Below, one piece after another: positions 61,369-64,000 of a stretch of DNA of 64,000 nucleotides. Position 1 is the first letter of the stretch; each line of letters begins with the position of its first letter. Below the pieces are notes generated by a model that worked only from the letters and a program-made list of their open reading frames with translations, did not search any database and was not told where the DNA came from. Made by a program: the position numbers and the translations under genes. The stretch comes from Brevibacillus brevis (GTDB taxonomy: Bacteria; Bacillota; Bacilli; Brevibacillales; Brevibacillaceae): contig NZ_CP134050.1 in NCBI RefSeq assembly GCF_031583145.1, positions 4,453,501-4,517,500 of the forward strand, read 5' to 3'.

Positions 61369-61397
61369 ATCCTACCCGATTAATAGGTTTTCGTCAA
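61369..61397 (-). promoter_or_regulatory. Sigma-A promoter of the carboxylate operon
   Basis: TTGACG, exactly 17 bases, TAGGAT on the minus strand, 49 bases upstream of the VOC start. An AATTA/TAATT-rich stretch overlaps the -10 and could hold an operator, but no perfect dyad was found. Confidence 0.7.
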
Positions 61398-61495
61398 TTC
61401 AAATCAAATCTTCTTTTGCAATCTTTTGTCATATTCCGATATTTTTCTATTAAATTTGCAGATTCTTGTCGAATTAACACGGGTTAAAAGCCCCG

Positions 61496-61552
61496 AAAAA
61501 AAAAAAAAGCAGCGGCATCTGCGAACTCAACATAAAGTCCCAGACACCGCTG
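61496..61552 (-). terminator. Terminator downstream of lytT
   Basis: CAGCGGTGTCTG pairs with CAGATGCCGCTG (G-U pairs allowed), followed by T13 on the minus strand. It is 158 bases after the lytT stop; the intervening stretch has no gene. Confidence 0.7.
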
Positions 61553-61709
61553 AAAGGCAGCTCAGATCAACTGATTATTTCATATGGTTGGCTATACTTG
61601 AACGACGGCAGGCGTCTCTTCTATGTATCTACCTTTCGCCTGCTGCTTTTCCTCGGCAATGGTAGCAGCTTTTCCACAAAGGGAAAGGACGTGTAACATG
61701 CAAAGGAGC

Positions 61710-62489
61710 TCAAAATCCAAGCCGCTTTTTCAGCTCCTTGACGACGTTGCGGCTCACGGGAATTTCCGTGCGCCGATTGTCCTGCATGACCAGGTGGATC
61801 GATCCCTTGAACCACGGTACGAGCTCAGCGGTTTTCGAAAGGTTGACGATATAAGCCCGATGGGTCCGAAAGAAGTGCTTGGGCGACAAGCGGCTCTCCA
61901 GCTCCTGCAGCGTGAAGGAGGTCGCATACTTTTCGCCCGCGGTATAAATGCTGGCATAGCGGCCATCCAACGTGGCGTATACGATGTCACCCGGGTCGAT
62001 CAGCATGATCTTGCCGTTTTTCTCCACGGGGATCCGGCGCGGCTGCTGGTCCTCCAGGAAGTTTTGCAGGAGCGCTTGCAGCTGTTCCTCGAGAAGGGGA
62101 GCCGCCTGCGGTGGATCGGCGGCCCGGAGCAGTTTTCGCACGCGGTTCACCGTTTTTTCCAGACGGGTCTCGCTGAACGGCTTGACGATGTAATCGATGG
62201 CATCGGTCTCATAGGCGCGAACGGCGTGAATTTCGTACGCGCTGGCAAAAATGATGACCGGCGGCTTCACCATCGATTCCAAGAGCTCCTGGCCGACGTC
62301 CACGCCGTCCCGGTCCTGCAGGTGGATGTCCAGAAAAACGGCATCCGGCATGAGCTGCAGCACCGAGTCAATCGCTTCCTCCCCGCTTCCTGCCTCTCCG
62401 ATCACCGACACGTCGGGAAATTGCTCCAGCAAATACCGCAGCTCCAGACGGGCAGGCGCTTCATCATCCACGATGAACACTTTTAGCAT
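61710..62489 (-). CDS. lytT: LytT-type response regulator (receiver + LytTR)
   Basis: A 259-residue regulator. The receiver (about 1-115) has VFIVDDEAPARLEL, phospho-Asp in AVFLDIHLQDRDG and Lys in YIVKPF. The LytTR DNA-binding domain (about 150-255) has IVYATLDGRYASIYTAGEKY and FFRTHRAYIVNL. In Bacilli LytT controls lrgAB/pftAB-type pyruvate or murein hydrolase genes. The ATG at 62489 has AGGAG at good spacing and lies 26 bases inside lytS; a second ATG two codons earlier is possible. Confidence 0.92.
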   Translation of the reverse strand: MLKVFIVDDEAPARLELRYLLEQFPDVSVIGEAGSGEEAIDSVLQLMPDAVFLDIHLQDRDGVDVGQELLESMVKPPVIIFASAYEIHAVRAYETDAIDYIVKPFSETRLEKTVNRVRKLLRAADPPQAAPLLEEQLQALLQNFLEDQQPRRIPVEKNGKIMLIDPGDIVYATLDGRYASIYTAGEKYATSFTLQELESRLSPKHFFRTHRAYIVNLSKTAELVPWFKGSIHLVMQDNRRTEIPVSRNVVKELKKRLGF

Positions 62490-64000
62490 CGGCATTCACT
62501 CCTACTGGCAATGTGATGACACAGGTCGTTCCTTCGCCCGGTACGCTTTCGATGACAATTCCGTACGGTTGGCCGTATACCGATTGCAGACGGCTCTTCA
62601 CATTGGACAAGCCGATCCCGGACAGCCGCCTCTTGCCTTCAGTCCGATCCTGTGCGGGGACAAAAGGATCCTTGTCCATCCCCACGCCGTCGTCCGCGAC
62701 CGTCAGCTCCAGCGTTCGTCCATCCGTGCGCCTGGCCCTGATCGCGACCGTTCCCCCCTCGCGTTTCGGCAAAAGCCCGTGCTTGACGGCATTCTCGACC
62801 AATGGCTGCAGGATCAAGCCCGGTACGACAAACCGCTCCACCCCGGCTTCGATGTCGTACTTCACCTGCAGCTTTTCTCCGAAGCGCGCGCGCTCGATCG
62901 CCAGGTACGCCTCGATGTGCTCGAGCTCCTCCGCCAGGCTCACGTAGCCGCCGGAGTCGTGCAGGTTGCGGCGGAAGTACTCCCCCAGGTGGATGAGCAG
63001 CTCGCGCGCTTGCTCGGGACGGAAGCGAATGAACGAGACGATCGTATTTAGGGCGTTGAACAAAAAGTGCGGGTTGATCTGCGCATGCAATGCCTTGATC
63101 TCCGCGTCCGCCAGCAGCCGTGACTGCTTCTCCAGCTCCGCCAGCTCGAGCTGTGTCGAGATGAGGTTGCCGAGTCCTCGGACGAGCTCCAGATCGACGG
63201 CGGACAGCTTGCGGGAGCGATCCTGGTACAGCTTCAGGACCCCGGCGACCTCGCGCCTGCGCATCAGCGGCACGAGGATGGCATAGCGCAAGGGGCAGTT
63301 GGACTCCTTGCAGCCGATTTCGTCCCGGCTCTTGGCGATCATCAGCTCACGGGTGTCCAGCACCGCTTGCGTCGCTTTGGTCGTGATCCCCTCGCCCACC
63401 ACATGATGGGACGAGCCCGCTCCGACATGGGCCAGGACGGTCTTCGTATCCGTGATCGCCACGGCTGCCACGCGCGTCGTGCGCAAGATTTCTTCCGCGA
63501 CCTTCCGCGCCGAATCAAAGGTCAGGCCTTCCCGCAAATACGAGAGAGTCTTGTCCGCGACCTGCATCGTCCTCTGTGCCTGCAGTGCGCCGATCCGGTC
63601 CTCCTCTTTTTTGACTAAATCGATAATGATGACCAGGATGGCGATCCCGAGCGAATTCACGACGGACATCGGGATGCTGATGAACTGCACGAGCGCCAGC
63701 GCATCGGCGTAAGGGCGGGCGACCAGCAAAATGATTCCCATCTGCATCCACTCTGCGAAAAATCCGACGCACAGAGCGGTCCTCCAGCCGATTTCCTGCT
63801 GGCGGTTGCGCTGAAACTGGTAGATCAAGCCCGCGATCAAGCCTTCGCTGATCGTGGAAATAGCGCACGCCAGATCCGTAAAGCCCCCGAGAGAATAGCG
63901 GTGGATGCCCGCAACAAGGCCGGTCAAAAGGCCGACCCACGGCCCTGCCAGGAGACCCGCCACCACTGTGCCGATGACCCGCGAGTTGGCGATGGCATCC
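62464..64000 (-). CDS. lytS: LytS-type sensor kinase (partial, N-terminus outside)
   Basis: The frame is open to the window edge. The visible start (NSRVIGTVVAGLLAGPWVGLLTGLVAGIHRYSLGGF) is inside the 5TMR-LYT membrane domain. A GAF domain follows (VAEEILRTTRVAAVAITD ... CKESNCPLRYAI). The His_kinase domain has HAQINPHFLFNALNTI (catalytic His) and the HATPase has LVENAVKHG and DDGVGMDKD. It is the sensor of the LytST pair and is translationally coupled to lytT. Confidence 0.93.
   Translation of the reverse strand, partial: DAIANSRVIGTVVAGLLAGPWVGLLTGLVAGIHRYSLGGFTDLACAISTISEGLIAGLIYQFQRNRQQEIGWRTALCVGFFAEWMQMGIILLVARPYADALALVQFISIPMSVVNSLGIAILVIIIDLVKKEEDRIGALQAQRTMQVADKTLSYLREGLTFDSARKVAEEILRTTRVAAVAITDTKTVLAHVGAGSSHHVVGEGITTKATQAVLDTRELMIAKSRDEIGCKESNCPLRYAILVPLMRRREVAGVLKLYQDRSRKLSAVDLELVRGLGNLISTQLELAELEKQSRLLADAEIKALHAQINPHFLFNALNTIVSFIRFRPEQARELLIHLGEYFRRNLHDSGGYVSLAEELEHIEAYLAIERARFGEKLQVKYDIEAGVERFVVPGLILQPLVENAVKHGLLPKREGGTVAIRARRTDGRTLELTVADDGVGMDKDPFVPAQDRTEGKRRLSGIGLSNVKSRLQSVYGQPYGIVIESVPGEGTTCVITLPVGVNADAKSVHRG

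Noticed and set aside
61553-61709. Second hairpin (GCAGGCG / CGCCTGC) as a further terminator or small RNA
   Set aside because: A long loop and only a TGCTTTT tail on the plus strand; no gene or promoter to go with it.

Overview
The window looks like chromosomal DNA of a GC-rich, endospore-forming Firmicute, most likely Brevibacillus or a close relative. This is inferred from an alpha/beta-type small acid-soluble spore protein, a YjcZ-type sporulation miniprotein, YqgQ- and YusU-type small proteins, strong AGGAGG ribosome binding sites, frequent GTG/TTG starts, and many LytS/LytTR-type and MocR regulators. I saw no rRNA, tRNA, CRISPR array, phage module or plasmid function. Because of the GC content, most long frames opposite real genes are shadows and were left out.

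Layout. 1-3.6 kb: an ECF sigma/anti-sigma pair followed by an ABC-2 type exporter (minus strand, truncated at the window edge). 3.7-11.3 kb: an AAA ATPase, an L,D-transpeptidase, a class A PBP and transketolase. 11.4-12.9 kb: a small membrane protein, then an intact IS3-family (IS150-like) element that landed in the loop of a terminator and at the stop codon of a DedA gene. 12.9-21.2 kb: DedA, YqgQ, an MFS pump, a cytidine deaminase-like enzyme, an ABC-F ATPase with an attenuator-like leader, a PrcB-like secreted protein, an auxin-carrier-type transporter and an Imm1-like protein. 21.4-24.6 kb: a cystine-type ABC importer with two substrate-binding lipoproteins. 24.7-25.2 kb: YjcZ and a run of hairpins. 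25.2-29.2 kb: a nitroreductase behind a Fur-like box, an SGNH hydrolase, and a divergent MocR/EamA pair with shared direct repeats. 29.3-36.5 kb: a POT peptide transporter, a DUF4097 protein, a GH15 enzyme, an inositol monophosphatase family protein, and CstA-YbdD.

36.8-41.8 kb: a large hybrid kinase carrying two different kinase modules, a CheY-like protein and a response regulator with a BTAD-type output domain. 42.2-47.5 kb: a tightly overlapping glycan cluster (two small DUF2642-like proteins, a tandem GT2, a GT2, a GT4, a CsaB-type pyruvyl transferase), ending beside a SASP gene. This is probably a sporulation or cell-surface glycan system. 47.7-50.8 kb: a PD-(D/E)XK-like protein, YusU, a polysaccharide deacetylase and a PAP2 phosphatase.

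50.9-61.4 kb: an eleven-gene operon on the minus strand. It combines a Liv-type (HAAT) ABC importer with an acyl-CoA ligase, a hotdog thioesterase, an acyl-CoA dehydrogenase-fold enzyme, an SDR, a quinone-oxidoreductase-like enzyme and a VOC protein. It has a clear sigma-A promoter at one end and a terminator at the other, and reads as a dedicated uptake-and-catabolism module for an unknown carboxylate. 61.7-64 kb: LytT and the start of LytS, cut by the window edge.

The most interesting items are the carboxylate operon, the ABC-F leader (promoter, 45-codon upstream frame, hairpin, terminator), the glycan/spore cluster, the two-headed hybrid kinase and the precise IS insertion.
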